NCBI GenBank assembly: GCA_947585065.1
Contig: CANPWX010000005.1
Location: 1-22,118, forward strand
Direction of reading: 5' to 3'
Length of the DNA: 22,118 nucleotides
Source of the DNA: an uncultured Bacilli bacterium
Lineage (GTDB): Bacteria > Bacillota_I > Bacilli_A > RF39 > UBA660
The position numbers were made by a program, and so were the translations under genes. Positions 1 to 8,725 of the stretch are shown piece after piece. Numbering within the stretch: the stretch's first letter is position 1; every line of letters starts with the position of its first letter. The notes beneath the pieces are model-generated. The model made no database searches and was not told where the DNA came from. It was given only the letters and a program-made list of their open reading frames with translations.

Positions 1-2
1 TG

Positions 3-92
3 TTAGAGAAAAATTGTGAAATTTCCTTAATATCTGAAGTTACTGGCTTAACTCTGGAAGAAATTGATGCATTAAAAAACAAAGGGCTATAG
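3..92 (+). CDS. C-terminal end of an Rpn-family PD-(D/E)XK nuclease/transposase (partial)
   Basis: The open frame enters from the left edge and stops with TAG at 90-92, leaving 29 residues. The tail contains the pattern ISEVTGLTLEEIDALK, which resembles the C-terminal helical motif of Rpn (recombination-promoting nuclease / putative transposase, PD-(D/E)XK) proteins. The catalytic nuclease domain would lie outside the window and cannot be checked. Rpn proteins are often found in many copies in gut Firmicutes. Its position beside a secretion-type module may mark an accessory region. The assignment rests on a short tail only. Confidence 0.5.
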   Translation, partial: LEKNCEISLISEVTGLTLEEIDALKNKGL

Positions 93-117
93 TGTTTAAA
101 AAGCATTATAGCTTTTT
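86..117 (+). terminator. Rho-independent terminator of the partial upstream gene
   Basis: A 9-bp stem pairs 86-94 (GCTATAGTG) with 104-112 (CATTATAGC), with one G-T pair, and is followed by five T. The left arm overlaps the stop codon of the upstream gene. Confidence 0.75.
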
Positions 118-161
118 GAATGGTGTAAACTTATTGACAAATGCTTTACAAAGAAAAGTTA

Positions 162-190
162 TTTACAAAAAAGAATTAAATCGATATAAT
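162..190 (+). promoter_or_regulatory. Sigma-A type promoter for the wall-hydrolase gene
   Basis: TTTACA (162-167), a 17-base spacer and TATAAT (185-190) give a near-consensus promoter about 30 bases before the start codon at 220. GGTGGT at 211-216 is a modest ribosome binding site. Confidence 0.75.
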
Positions 191-219
191 AGATACATAA
201 GGTTATTGGTGGTGGTTTT

Positions 220-2403
220 ATGGATTCTCAAGAAGAAAATAAAGAGATAGACGAAAATTCGTCAAAATCTATTTCTGTAGAAGAAATGGATTTAGAAACC
301 CCCGATGAATTGCAAGCAACTGGTGAAAAAAAACTAATTAATAAACTTTTAAAAAATAAAATTATTATGATAGAAATAGTATGTGCGATAGTCTTTTTTG
401 GGTTAATTATTATTTTAGTTTTATTTTCAGAAGGTACGGGAACCAATGATATTCCCTATTATGAAAGTACAAATAAATGTGAAAATGTGAAAGTGGTTTA
501 TGAACCATTTGGCGAGAAAGAAAGTTCCAAAGAATACATACCTTTGGAAAGTTATGTAAAGGGGGCAATGTTTGCTTATTTAGATGATTTAACAGAGCTA
601 CCAGAGAATAGTTTTCAGTATTATTATGCCCTTGCTATTGCCATTAGAACTGAAGCAATATCACGGGATTGCACAGTGACATATTATGATAAAGAAATAG
701 TAACGAATAATAGCATTAATAACTCTTCAATAGAAAGAGCTTTAAGACTTTCTCAAGGTTTAATTTTAACAAATCATGAAAAAGAAATTATACCTGTCCG
801 ACTTTCTAGTTTTTGTTGGACAGAAAATGAAAACAATCAATATTCTTTATACCAAGTTAGTATTCCATCAGAGTTTGTAAGTTCTTATTACAGTAATGAT
901 ATCTACTCAGACTGTAAATGTAATTATGTAACAAGAATTATAAAAGGAACTTATGAAAATGATGAATGTAAACCAAATAAATGTTATGAAATATGGGATA
1001 CGAATTGGAAAGTTTCAGTAGATCCGGTTACAGGAGAAGAAGTAAAAATTCCAACAGAATGTAACTTAGAATGGAAACATCAAGAAAAAGAGAATAGTTA
1101 TAGTGTGTTAGGCTCTTTACAATTATATTTAAAGTACGGGCATGATCACATGAATCTATTTCGAGAATTTTATGGAAATGACATTCAACTTATGACAATA
1201 AATAAAAATGAGGTAAAGGATAATGTGATCTCAGATAGTAAAACGAATTGTTCTGATTTTAGTATTACTACCACTACATTAACAAAGACAGAATTTATGA
1301 ATCGAGTTCAAAATTTTGAATATCTATCTGACTCAGCTAGCCAAAGGGAGCAATGGAATTATTTAGTAAGTCAAGCATCGAAAGTATATGATTACTCTGT
1401 TGCCCATGGAGTAAATCCAGAATTAGTATATATTCGAGCTTATTTAGAAGGTTTAAGTCCTGCCACCCTTTATCCTAACTATTATAATTACTGGGGAATT
1501 GCTTGCTATAATAATATGCCATTATCTACTTGTACGAGTTATAAAAGTATAGATGAGGGGATTGCTGGTTTTGTCGGGGTATTAAATCGTTACGAAAATT
1601 TTTCTAAATTTTCTCAAAGATATGCTTATTTAGGGGATAATTGGTATAATCCAGGAGATTCTGGAAAAGGTGGCTGCTATTATGCACCATATTTAAGTGT
1701 TAAAGATGATCCTTATGTTCAAGATGCTTGTTCAGAAGAACGGAAAGGGCATTGTGTTTATGGAGTAGATGAAAGTATGTGTCTTCCCACGAGAGAAGTG
1801 GATCGAGATGCTTATGGAGATTATCAAGGATCTAATATGAAAACTATGCGTAAAAGAATTTTTGGAATTGAATCAAATACTTGTAGTAATAATACATTAA
1901 ACTATGGAAAATGTACCATTTTTAATCAAGCAGATTCAAGATGGGCAAGTGATGCCTTAGGACATAGTTCTGTAGATACTTTAGGAAATGCTGGATGTGC
2001 AGTGACATCTGTGGCTATTGCTATGACTTGTACAGGTTTAATTGATGATGATAATTTTTCTCCAGCTATTTTAAATGAAAAAATCAAAGAAGTGGAACAT
2101 GGGTTTGATGATTCCTTAATCTACTGGAATAATGCTGCATTAACTTCTTATATTCCTTCATTTCATGCAAGCGATTCCGTACCCATTAGTTTACTAGAAA
2201 AAAAAGAAATAAAAATTAATAAATTAAAAAATGCGATGGGGGAGAATAAAATTCCAATTGTTCATTTATCAAGAGGACATTATGTTGTAATGGTTGGAAT
2301 TAATGAAGAAAATAATACAATTACTGCTTTAGATCCATCTGGCGGGAAAGAAAATGTAATTGATATTAATAGCATTGATGGGGTAAGATATTATACTTTT
2401 TAG
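220..2403 (+). CDS. Membrane-anchored multidomain cell-wall protein: SpoIID-like, lysozyme-like and C39-like peptidase regions
   Basis: 727 residues. An acidic cytoplasmic N-terminus (1-47) is followed by one membrane segment (about 48-70), so the rest should be outside the cell. Residues about 105-325 look like a SpoIID/LytB-type domain (IPLESYVKGAM, then ALAIAIRTEAIS). The glutamate expected after YVKG in active SpoIID seems replaced. Residues about 375-475 look like a lysozyme/glucosaminidase-type fold, with E410 in AYLEGLSP followed by YNYWGIACYNN. Residues 564-727 resemble a C39-like cysteine peptidase with candidate catalytic C593 (NAGCAVTS), H687 (RGHYVVMVG) and D705 (ALDPSGG). The extracellular part is rich in cysteine. 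The VirD4-like ATPase downstream suggests the protein opens peptidoglycan for a secretion or conjugation apparatus, as CwlT/VirB1-type hydrolases do. A role in wall remodelling unrelated to transfer is the alternative. Domain calls come from motifs only. Confidence 0.7.
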   Translation: MDSQEENKEIDENSSKSISVEEMDLETPDELQATGEKKLINKLLKNKIIMIEIVCAIVFFGLIIILVLFSEGTGTNDIPYYESTNKCENVKVVYEPFGEKESSKEYIPLESYVKGAMFAYLDDLTELPENSFQYYYALAIAIRTEAISRDCTVTYYDKEIVTNNSINNSSIERALRLSQGLILTNHEKEIIPVRLSSFCWTENENNQYSLYQVSIPSEFVSSYYSNDIYSDCKCNYVTRIIKGTYENDECKPNKCYEIWDTNWKVSVDPVTGEEVKIPTECNLEWKHQEKENSYSVLGSLQLYLKYGHDHMNLFREFYGNDIQLMTINKNEVKDNVISDSKTNCSDFSITTTTLTKTEFMNRVQNFEYLSDSASQREQWNYLVSQASKVYDYSVAHGVNPELVYIRAYLEGLSPATLYPNYYNYWGIACYNNMPLSTCTSYKSIDEGIAGFVGVLNRYENFSKFSQRYAYLGDNWYNPGDSGKGGCYYAPYLSVKDDPYVQDACSEERKGHCVYGVDESMCLPTREVDRDAYGDYQGSNMKTMRKRIFGIESNTCSNNTLNYGKCTIFNQADSRWASDALGHSSVDTLGNAGCAVTSVAIAMTCTGLIDDDNFSPAILNEKIKEVEHGFDDSLIYWNNAALTSYIPSFHASDSVPISLLEKKEIKINKLKNAMGENKIPIVHLSRGHYVVMVGINEENNTITALDPSGGKENVIDINSIDGVRYYTF

Positions 2404-2415
2404 AAAGGAACTAGT

Positions 2416-3180
2416 ATGAAAAAAAATAAAATAATTCTAATAGGAATTGGTGTGATATGTATTTTATATGGGGTGGTGTTTTATTTTTTAGTAGGATCAA
2501 AAACAACTACAACAGGACATATTATTGTATCGAATTTAGGCGGATTTTATTGTAAAGCAAAAGATTGTGTTTTTAAATCAATTGAAGATATAGAGGTAAA
2601 TAATAAAAAAATAAATGTATATAGTCAAAATGAAAAAATCGGAAATTATAATTTCCTTTATTCCAATCGATGGGATTTTTATGAGAATGGCGAATGGGTT
2701 CCTTTTTATGGAGAATTTGTAGGAATAGAGGAAAGCTTAAATGCAAATGTAAAAGCATATCAATATGAAGAACTTTCTAATTCCGATCAAGAAGTAGTTC
2801 TTACTTTATTAAAAGAAAAAGGAATAACTACTGATTTTTCTCATTATAAAGGAGAAGCATTAGTACTTGATTTCGATGAAAATGATATAAAAGATCGTAT
2901 TATAACAGTTTCCAATCAAACAGAAGAAGAAAGAAATGGACCATATTACTCTTTATTATTTTTAGAGTTAAATGGGAAAACAATAGAGATTTTTAATGAA
3001 ACAACTACTTCTATTTATCATATTCCTTTTTTTAAAGTATCGAGTATTTTTACTTTAGATGAAGAAAAAAATCCAAGGTTGATTGTGGAGAAATATTATT
3101 TTAATAATGTTGGAGAAGATTCTATATCTATGTACCAATTAAATGGTAAAAAAATAAAAGAAATATGTTCAAAAGAGTAA
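2416..3180 (+). CDS. Membrane-anchored extracellular protein of unknown function
   Basis: 254 residues, beginning 12 bases after the wall-hydrolase gene with AGAAAGGA as ribosome binding site, so probably cotranscribed with it. The N-terminus is basic and followed by one hydrophobic segment (about 5-27), an uncleaved anchor or signal peptide without a lipobox. The rest is hydrophilic and looks rich in beta strands. VLDFDENDIKDRI (about 150-162) resembles the acidic loops of FG-GAP/VCBS-type repeats, but only once. I do not recognise a family. Its position between a wall hydrolase and a coupling ATPase suggests an accessory part of the same envelope system. Confidence 0.65.
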   Translation: MKKNKIILIGIGVICILYGVVFYFLVGSKTTTTGHIIVSNLGGFYCKAKDCVFKSIEDIEVNNKKINVYSQNEKIGNYNFLYSNRWDFYENGEWVPFYGEFVGIEESLNANVKAYQYEELSNSDQEVVLTLLKEKGITTDFSHYKGEALVLDFDENDIKDRIITVSNQTEEERNGPYYSLLFLELNGKTIEIFNETTTSIYHIPFFKVSSIFTLDEEKNPRLIVEKYYFNNVGEDSISMYQLNGKKIKEICSKE

Positions 3181-3210
3181 TTGAAAAACAGAAAATTGAA
3201 GAAAAAAGTG

Positions 3211-3239
3211 TTTGTGTTTTCTCTCTTTTATTGTATAAT
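3211..3239 (+). promoter_or_regulatory. Promoter for the VirD4/TraG-like gene
   Basis: TATAAT lies at 3234-3239. The -35 is weak (TTTGTG at 3211-3216 with 17 bases, or TTGTGT at 3212-3217 with 16). A strong ribosome binding site, GAGGAGG (3252-3258), sits 6 bases before the ATG at 3265. Confidence 0.6.
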
Positions 3240-3264
3240 ATAAGGGACTACGAGGAGGTCATTT

Positions 3265-5391
3265 ATGAAATTTCGGGTTGCTAAAAAAGATTTTATTATT
3301 TTTATTATATTTTGTATATTTTTACTTTATTTATGTGCCATCGCGGTTTTAAATTTTTCTAGTTTTGCAGATGATGGATCCTTCTTTGGATTAAATCCAT
3401 TTCCTGCATTTACTGGCGATTATTTAATATTAACATTATTTATGTTTGGAATTGCTTTAGTAATTATTTTTTCTAGTGTATCTTCTTATATTTTTGATCG
3501 AGATAAAAGTGCAAAGAAAATACTTACAATAGGGGATAAAGAAGAAAAAGGATACTCAAGATGGGCAAGCGATAAAGAAATGAAATCCGATCGTGGAGTA
3601 GTTCATGTAATGAGTACGGATCAACATGTAGAAGGAGCTGGAGTTCCATTAATTAATGATGGAAAAAATATTTGGGTTGATGATAGCGATTACCATTCTA
3701 TGGTAATAGGTTCTACTGGTTCTGGTAAATCAGAAAATTTGGTAAAACCAATGGTAAATCTACTTGCTAAAAAAGGAGAAAGTATCATTATTAATGACCC
3801 AAAAGCAGAACTATATAAATACTGTGGCGATTATTTAAAAGAGCAAGGATATAATATTATTGTTTTAAATTTCCGTGAACCAGATAAAGGAAATGCTTGG
3901 AGTCCTTTGGCAATGCCTTACTATTACTTTAAAAATGGTAATATGGATAAAGCTACGGAATTAGTAGAAGATATTGCCAATAACATTTTAGTAGATCCTA
4001 AAAATAAAGATTCTGCCTTCTGGGAAAAATCTGCTGCAGACTATTTTTCTGCTTTAGCAATTGGTTTATTTCGAGATGCAAAAGAAGAAGAAATTAATTT
4101 TAATTCCATTAATGTAATGAGTACGGTAGGCGAAGAACGTTTTGGAGCAAGTAACTATATTAAAGAATACTTTAATTTAAAGGGAGAAAGTTCTCCAGAA
4201 TATATTTCAGGTTCTACAACATTTAATGCACCTAGTGAAACAAAGGGTGGAATTTTATCAACCTTTCGTCAAAAAATTCGTATTTTCTCAACAAGAGAAA
4301 AATTATCCGAGATGCTTTCCTATAGTGATTTTGATATGCGAACAATTGGAGATAGAAAAACAGCAGTATTTTTAATTATTCATGATGAGAAAACTACTTA
4401 TCATAGTTTACTGACGGTATTTATAAAACAATGTTATGAAACACTGATTGAAGTTGCTCAAACAAATGGAGGAAAATTAAAATATCGAACCAATTTTATA
4501 TTAGATGAATTCGCAAATATGCCACCTCTTCAAGATGTCGATTCAATGGTTTCAGCCGCACGTTCCCGAGATATCCGTTTCACATTTATTATTCAAAATT
4601 TCTCTCAATTAAATGATGTATATGGAAAAGAAGTAGCAGAGACATTAAAAGGAAACTGTGGAAATTTAATTTATTTAATTAGTACCGAGATGGCAGCCTT
4701 AGAAGAAATTAGTAAAATGTGTGGAGAAGTAAAAAGTAAAGAAAAAGATAAAACTGCTTCTACTCCATTAGTTACGGTTTCTGATTTACAAAAAATGAAA
4801 TTAGGACAAGTAATTATTAAAAGGCTTCGTATGAATCCATTTAAAACAAAATTAGAACCAGATTTTAAAATGAATTGGGGAATTAAAAGAAAAGATATGC
4901 CATTCCCTGAAAGAGAACAAAAACCAGTTGCAACATTTGATATCAAGACATATGTTTCAGAAAACAAAAGAAAAAGAATGATGGAAAACGGGCCTCAAAC
5001 AGATGGTTTTAATCCATTTATGCCATCCATGGGACCTAATCCTTTTATGAATAGTATGCCTCCTATGAGTAGCGGTGGTTTTCCAGACAAGTCAGTAGAT
5101 GATATGATTCCTGGTTTAAATAAACCAGTATCGAGTTTAACCAATGAAGAAATTGATAAAATGATTGCAGATATTGATAAAAAGTTAAAAGAACTCGATG
5201 AAGAAGAAGCAAGAGAAAAAGAAGAATTAGAAAAGAAAGCAAAAGAAGAAACACCAAAGAAAATAGAATTGCCTGAAAAGAAAGAAGAAGAGGAAAAGCC
5301 AAAAATAAATATTGATATGGACTCCATAATCAGAGATGATAATACAATTACAGACGATGAATTTTTTGATGATTTTTTCCATGAAGACTGA
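3265..5391 (+). CDS. VirD4/TraG-family type IV coupling ATPase
   Basis: 708 residues. Two N-terminal membrane segments (about 8-30 and 52-75) precede a large cytoplasmic ATPase. RWASDKEM (99-106) is the usual lead-in of VirD4/TraG proteins. Walker A is GSTGSGKS (149-156), Walker B is FILDEFA (411-417) followed by NMPPL, and QNFSQL (444-449) fits the family's glutamine motif. Coupling proteins gather substrates, often a relaxase with DNA, and feed them to a type IV secretion channel at the membrane. The C-terminal third is unusual: a Met/Pro-rich stretch (about 580-620), a highly charged Glu/Lys coiled coil (about 640-690) and a very acidic end rich in Asp and Phe. Such tails often select substrates. 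No relaxase, VirB4 or VirB6 is in the window, so whether it serves DNA transfer or protein export is open. Confidence 0.9.
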   Translation: MKFRVAKKDFIIFIIFCIFLLYLCAIAVLNFSSFADDGSFFGLNPFPAFTGDYLILTLFMFGIALVIIFSSVSSYIFDRDKSAKKILTIGDKEEKGYSRWASDKEMKSDRGVVHVMSTDQHVEGAGVPLINDGKNIWVDDSDYHSMVIGSTGSGKSENLVKPMVNLLAKKGESIIINDPKAELYKYCGDYLKEQGYNIIVLNFREPDKGNAWSPLAMPYYYFKNGNMDKATELVEDIANNILVDPKNKDSAFWEKSAADYFSALAIGLFRDAKEEEINFNSINVMSTVGEERFGASNYIKEYFNLKGESSPEYISGSTTFNAPSETKGGILSTFRQKIRIFSTREKLSEMLSYSDFDMRTIGDRKTAVFLIIHDEKTTYHSLLTVFIKQCYETLIEVAQTNGGKLKYRTNFILDEFANMPPLQDVDSMVSAARSRDIRFTFIIQNFSQLNDVYGKEVAETLKGNCGNLIYLISTEMAALEEISKMCGEVKSKEKDKTASTPLVTVSDLQKMKLGQVIIKRLRMNPFKTKLEPDFKMNWGIKRKDMPFPEREQKPVATFDIKTYVSENKRKRMMENGPQTDGFNPFMPSMGPNPFMNSMPPMSSGGFPDKSVDDMIPGLNKPVSSLTNEEIDKMIADIDKKLKELDEEEAREKEELEKKAKEETPKKIELPEKKEEEEKPKINIDMDSIIRDDNTITDDEFFDDFFHED

Positions 5392-5407
5392 AAAGTCTTT
5401 TTCTTTT
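5384..5407 (+). terminator. Terminator of the VirD4-like gene
   Basis: AAGACT (5384-5389) pairs with AGTCTT (5394-5399) around a GAAA loop, followed by a T-rich run interrupted by one C. The hairpin includes the stop codon of the gene. Confidence 0.7.
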
Positions 5408-5464
5408 GGGTAAATATTATATGCGAAAAATGATATTTTGCATACCCTAAAATAGGTGGAAAGT

Positions 5465-5719
5465 ATGAAAAGAATTCATTTAAGAGAGTATCAAAGAAGT
5501 ATGGGAGAATTAATTGACTTATCCAGTGTGGCTGATTTCAATAGCAACCCGACTCCAGGAGCTAAAAACATTCCTTATCAAAAATTTATGCTATATTATG
5601 ATCGTCTATTAGACAAAAATAAACCTTATTTTTTTATCTGTGAAAAAGGGTTGCATAGTGGAAAAGTCGTCCGAATGTTAGAATATTTTGGCTACAACGT
5701 AACACAAGTACTTCATTAA
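5465..5719 (+). CDS. Small rhodanese-like protein
   Basis: 84 residues from the ATG at 5465, chosen because AGGTGG (5454-5459) lies 5 bases upstream; an in-frame GTG at 5456 would sit inside that site. The C-terminal half reads PYFFICEKGLHSGK, followed by MLEYFGY. This is the active-site loop and following helix of a rhodanese domain, with C59 as persulfide-carrying cysteine. Upstream, AKNIPYQKF matches the usual 'hIPga' region. Single-domain rhodaneses carry sulfur or act in redox or thiol chemistry in the cytoplasm. The first half is shorter than in typical rhodaneses of about 100 residues. It is flanked by terminators, so it is probably transcribed alone. Confidence 0.75.
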   Translation: MKRIHLREYQRSMGELIDLSSVADFNSNPTPGAKNIPYQKFMLYYDRLLDKNKPYFFICEKGLHSGKVVRMLEYFGYNVTQVLH

Positions 5720-5725
5720 AAAGAG

Positions 5726-5746
5726 AAAGAGCAAAAGCTCTTTTTT
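5726..5746 (+). terminator. Terminator of the rhodanese gene
   Basis: AAAGAGC (5726-5732) pairs with GCTCTTT (5737-5743) around an AAAA loop and runs into a T tract. Confidence 0.8.
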
Positions 5747-5753
5747 ATTTCTA

Positions 5754-5782
5754 TTTTCTTTTTATAAAAAATAAGGTATAAT
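5754..5782 (+). promoter_or_regulatory. Promoter of the HerA-like gene
   Basis: TATAAT lies at 5777-5782, with a weak -35 (TTTTCT, 5754-5759) and a 17-base spacer. Transcription should start near 5789, which leaves almost no leader before an ATG at 5792. Confidence 0.6.
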
Positions 5783-5806
5783 ATTTTTAGAATGGGATTG
5801 ATAAGT

Positions 5807-7561
5807 ATGTTTGGTAAGATACTAGATGTAAAAGAAAATTTAGTCATGGTTGAAAATTTAACAAAATCGATACCTTTAAGTTTAAAAGGAGTTCATGTTG
5901 CTTTTGAGGAAGAAAATAGAACAGTGATTGGAAAAATAACAGAGATAAGAAAAGAAATAATAGAAATATTCTTAATTGGAGAAATAATAAATGATAAATT
6001 TATTCCAGGAATGGATAAAGCTCCTTCATTAGCAAAACCGGCAAGAATAGTAAACGGAAAAGAATTAGTCACCTTTATTGGTAACCAAAACTACAAAGAC
6101 AAGCAAACATTACTGATAGGTGGTTCTACTACTTATGATAATTTTAAAATCACCGCGAGCATGAATGATTTTTTTTCCAATCACTTTGCTATCATTGGCA
6201 ATTCAGGATATGGGAAAAGTTGTGGAGTAGCGAGAATTTTACAAAATTTATTTTATTATAACTCAGTTCCTCCTAAAAATATGCACCTAGTTTTATTTGA
6301 TGTTTATGGAGAATATCAAAATTCTTTTCAAAAAATAGAAAGTATCCCAGGAATGCATATTAAAATTTTTAAAAATGAAAAAGAAGATATAGGAAATGTA
6401 ATTTCACTACCACCATATTTCTTAGATGCAGATGATTTAGCGATTCTTTTAAATGTAGAAGATCCCTATTTAATACCCATATTAGAAAAAGCTATTCAAT
6501 ATGTGGCCATTTTTAAAAGTGAAGATCCAACTGCATTAGAATATCAAAATAATATCATCGCGACTAGTTTATTAGAAGTTCTATCAAGTGGAAAAGAAGC
6601 ATCTCAAATACGTGATCAAGTTCTTTCAATTTTAAATAAATATCATACTGTAGACATAAATGAAAATAGTGAAATAAAAGAACCAGGTTATACGAGAACC
6701 ATAAGACAATGTTTAAATATAGACTCTCAAGGAAAAATTAATGCCATATCTCAAATAATCAATTTTTTAAATCAATATAAAAAAACAAACTTACAAGCCT
6801 ATCATTTTGTTCCAAATCTAGTATATTCATTAGAAGATATCTATGATGCTTTAGAATTCGCATTATTAAGTGAAGGAGTTTATAACAATGTATCCATGTA
6901 CGAAAGAGCAAATGGTCTAAAAGTTCACTTACATCAAATTATAAATGGTCCTAATCGCAAATTTTTTGAATATAAAGAGGTAATTAGTAAAAAAGCATAT
7001 GTAGAAAGTTTGTTTCTCTCACCAAATAATGAAAATGTTCAAATTGTAACAATTAATTTAAACTCATTAGAAGATCGATTTGCTAAAATTTTAACCAAAT
7101 TATATTCTAAATTATTTTTTGACTATGCTACATCTTTAGAAGCCAGAGGAAGTTTTCCAATTAATATCATTTTAGAAGAAGCCCATCGATATGTAAATAA
7201 AGATCGAGACGAAGAAGTAATAGGCTATAATATATTTGATCGAATCACCAAAGAGGGAAGAAAATATGGAATACTGATGGGCTTTATTACGCAAAGACCA
7301 AGTGAATTATCAGAAACAGCACTATCTCAGTGTTCTAACTTTTTAGTATTTCGTATTTTTCATCCAGATGATTATAAAATCATTGATGCCATCACATCAA
7401 GTATCACAAGAGATGATTTAGAACGATTAAAGTCTTTAAGAAAAGGAATGGCTTTAGCGTTTGGAAGTGCATTTCATATTCCGTTAATTGCAAAGTTAGA
7501 TATGCCAGATCCACCACCTTTAAGTAGTAATGTAGATATTGAAAATATATGGTTTTCATAA
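5807..7561 (+). CDS. HerA-family DNA-translocating ATPase (DUF87)
   Basis: 584 residues from the ATG at 5807. The in-frame ATG at 5792 would be only about 3 bases from the expected transcription start and has no ribosome binding site; the one at 5807 has a weak GGGA 9 bases upstream. Residues 1-90 form a beta-rich HAS-barrel-like domain. Walker A is GNSGYGKS (131-138). A Walker B-like strand ends in IILEEAHRYV (about 450-460). It is followed by a KEGRKYG loop and the sensor-like segment ITQRPSELS, typical of HerA. HerA forms hexamers that move on DNA, usually together with the NurA nuclease in end resection or with other effectors in phage defence. Neither a NurA nor a SIR2/nuclease partner lies next to it here, so its job is uncertain. 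It stands alone between terminators. Confidence 0.85.
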   Translation: MFGKILDVKENLVMVENLTKSIPLSLKGVHVAFEEENRTVIGKITEIRKEIIEIFLIGEIINDKFIPGMDKAPSLAKPARIVNGKELVTFIGNQNYKDKQTLLIGGSTTYDNFKITASMNDFFSNHFAIIGNSGYGKSCGVARILQNLFYYNSVPPKNMHLVLFDVYGEYQNSFQKIESIPGMHIKIFKNEKEDIGNVISLPPYFLDADDLAILLNVEDPYLIPILEKAIQYVAIFKSEDPTALEYQNNIIATSLLEVLSSGKEASQIRDQVLSILNKYHTVDINENSEIKEPGYTRTIRQCLNIDSQGKINAISQIINFLNQYKKTNLQAYHFVPNLVYSLEDIYDALEFALLSEGVYNNVSMYERANGLKVHLHQIINGPNRKFFEYKEVISKKAYVESLFLSPNNENVQIVTINLNSLEDRFAKILTKLYSKLFFDYATSLEARGSFPINIILEEAHRYVNKDRDEEVIGYNIFDRITKEGRKYGILMGFITQRPSELSETALSQCSNFLVFRIFHPDDYKIIDAITSSITRDDLERLKSLRKGMALAFGSAFHIPLIAKLDMPDPPPLSSNVDIENIWFS

Positions 7562-7584
7562 AAAAAGAACTTTCGTTCTTTTTT
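7561..7584. terminator. Bidirectional terminator between convergent genes
   Basis: AAAAAAGAAC (7561-7570) pairs with GTTCTTTTTT (7575-7584) around TTTC. It ends the HerA-like gene on the plus strand and the surface-protein gene on the minus strand, and it abuts both stop codons. Confidence 0.85.
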
Positions 7585-8703
7585 TTAAAATGTTTTAATC
7601 GTATAAGGATTTTCTAAGGTACCATCACCACTAGAAAATAAAAGATCAGTAGGTAAGGATAAAACAGGCCTGATATCTTTTTTTGCACTAGCATAATCTA
7701 AAGATAACTTTCCAGTTGGATCAGAATAATAAACATGATAAGTATCTTCATCAGTACCATTAATGAACCAATAACGACTCGTAGTAACAGATAAATAATT
7801 ATAATTAGAACAATTTTTAGAAATACTTGTTTCACATTTACTATCCAAAGAAGCATTCATAAAATCATATACAGACATTAAAGACATTGGAGTTTGAACC
7901 ATTTCAAAACATTCTATGGAGCCAGAAGTATCATTTTCATTTTTATTTCGATTCCCAGCACAAGCTTCTGTTGGAATAATGTAAGGATGATAAGAAGCAA
8001 AATCTCTTTCATATATTTGTGTTAAACTTTCTTTGATTCTACTACTTTCAAAACTATTTCTCCCGCGATTACTATTAATAGTTTCATTATAACGATCATC
8101 ATATACATAAGTAGTAGAACGTTTATTAACTGTATCAGCAAGTACAATCAAAAAAGAATCTTCATTAAATTTTATAATTCTCCATAAAAAACCTGCAAAA
8201 GAAAGATAATTTGTTACATATTCTCCTCGATAAGTATAAAAATCATTGAGAAGATATAATCCATCTTCCTGTTCATTCAAAGAAAAAATAGGACTCTTAT
8301 TTAAAATTTGATCATATAATGTGAAACTTTCATAATTATCACAACTAAGAATAGGAGTAAATCGATAATTCCCTTCATTATAATAAATAGTAACTACTCC
8401 CGTACAAGTTTTATCTTTGCTAATTTTAGAAAAATCTTTTAAAAATTTTTCATTAGTTAAAGTAGAATGATCAATACGAACAACAGGATTCGTTAAAGTA
8501 GGAAGAAAGCTAGGATTTTTTTGAACATATTTTGAAGTGCTTTCTACTAATTTTTCTTCTAGTTCAGTATAACTATATCGTTTAGTTAGCCGAATAATGA
8601 AAAAAAGTAAAACAGAGAATAGAAGAATAAAACAAAGAATTCCTATACCATATAACACTATTTTTTTCTTGTCCTCTTTCCATAAATTTTGTAAAATTCC
8701 CAT
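7585..8703 (-). CDS. Membrane-anchored surface protein, paralogue-like to the gene at 19195
   Basis: 372 residues from the ATG at 8703. A longer frame reaches 8754, but the promoter -10 lies inside it (8726-8731), and GGGTGAT precedes the ATG at 8703, so the shorter start is right. One membrane segment (about 15-38) follows a short basic cytoplasmic head. The extracellular part contains FLWRIIKF in its middle, several cysteines, and ends with IRPVLSL and GDGTLENPY. The same pattern (LWRII, then VRPTLYL and GDGSINNAY) occurs in the protein at 19195-20496. It is reminiscent of the DUF6273 or C-type-lectin-like extracellular domains of gut Firmicutes; that link is from memory, not a search. The function is unknown, probably display on the cell surface. 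Confidence 0.7.
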   Translation of the reverse strand: MGILQNLWKEDKKKIVLYGIGILCFILLFSVLLFFIIRLTKRYSYTELEEKLVESTSKYVQKNPSFLPTLTNPVVRIDHSTLTNEKFLKDFSKISKDKTCTGVVTIYYNEGNYRFTPILSCDNYESFTLYDQILNKSPIFSLNEQEDGLYLLNDFYTYRGEYVTNYLSFAGFLWRIIKFNEDSFLIVLADTVNKRSTTYVYDDRYNETINSNRGRNSFESSRIKESLTQIYERDFASYHPYIIPTEACAGNRNKNENDTSGSIECFEMVQTPMSLMSVYDFMNASLDSKCETSISKNCSNYNYLSVTTSRYWFINGTDEDTYHVYYSDPTGKLSLDYASAKKDIRPVLSLPTDLLFSSGDGTLENPYTIKTF

Positions 8704-8725
8704 AATATCACCCAATTCTAATAAA

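Noticed and set aside
4671..5327. Minus-strand frames opposite the 3' end of the VirD4-like gene
   Set aside because: Ser/Phe/Leu-rich translations are the expected mirror of the Glu/Lys-rich coding strand.
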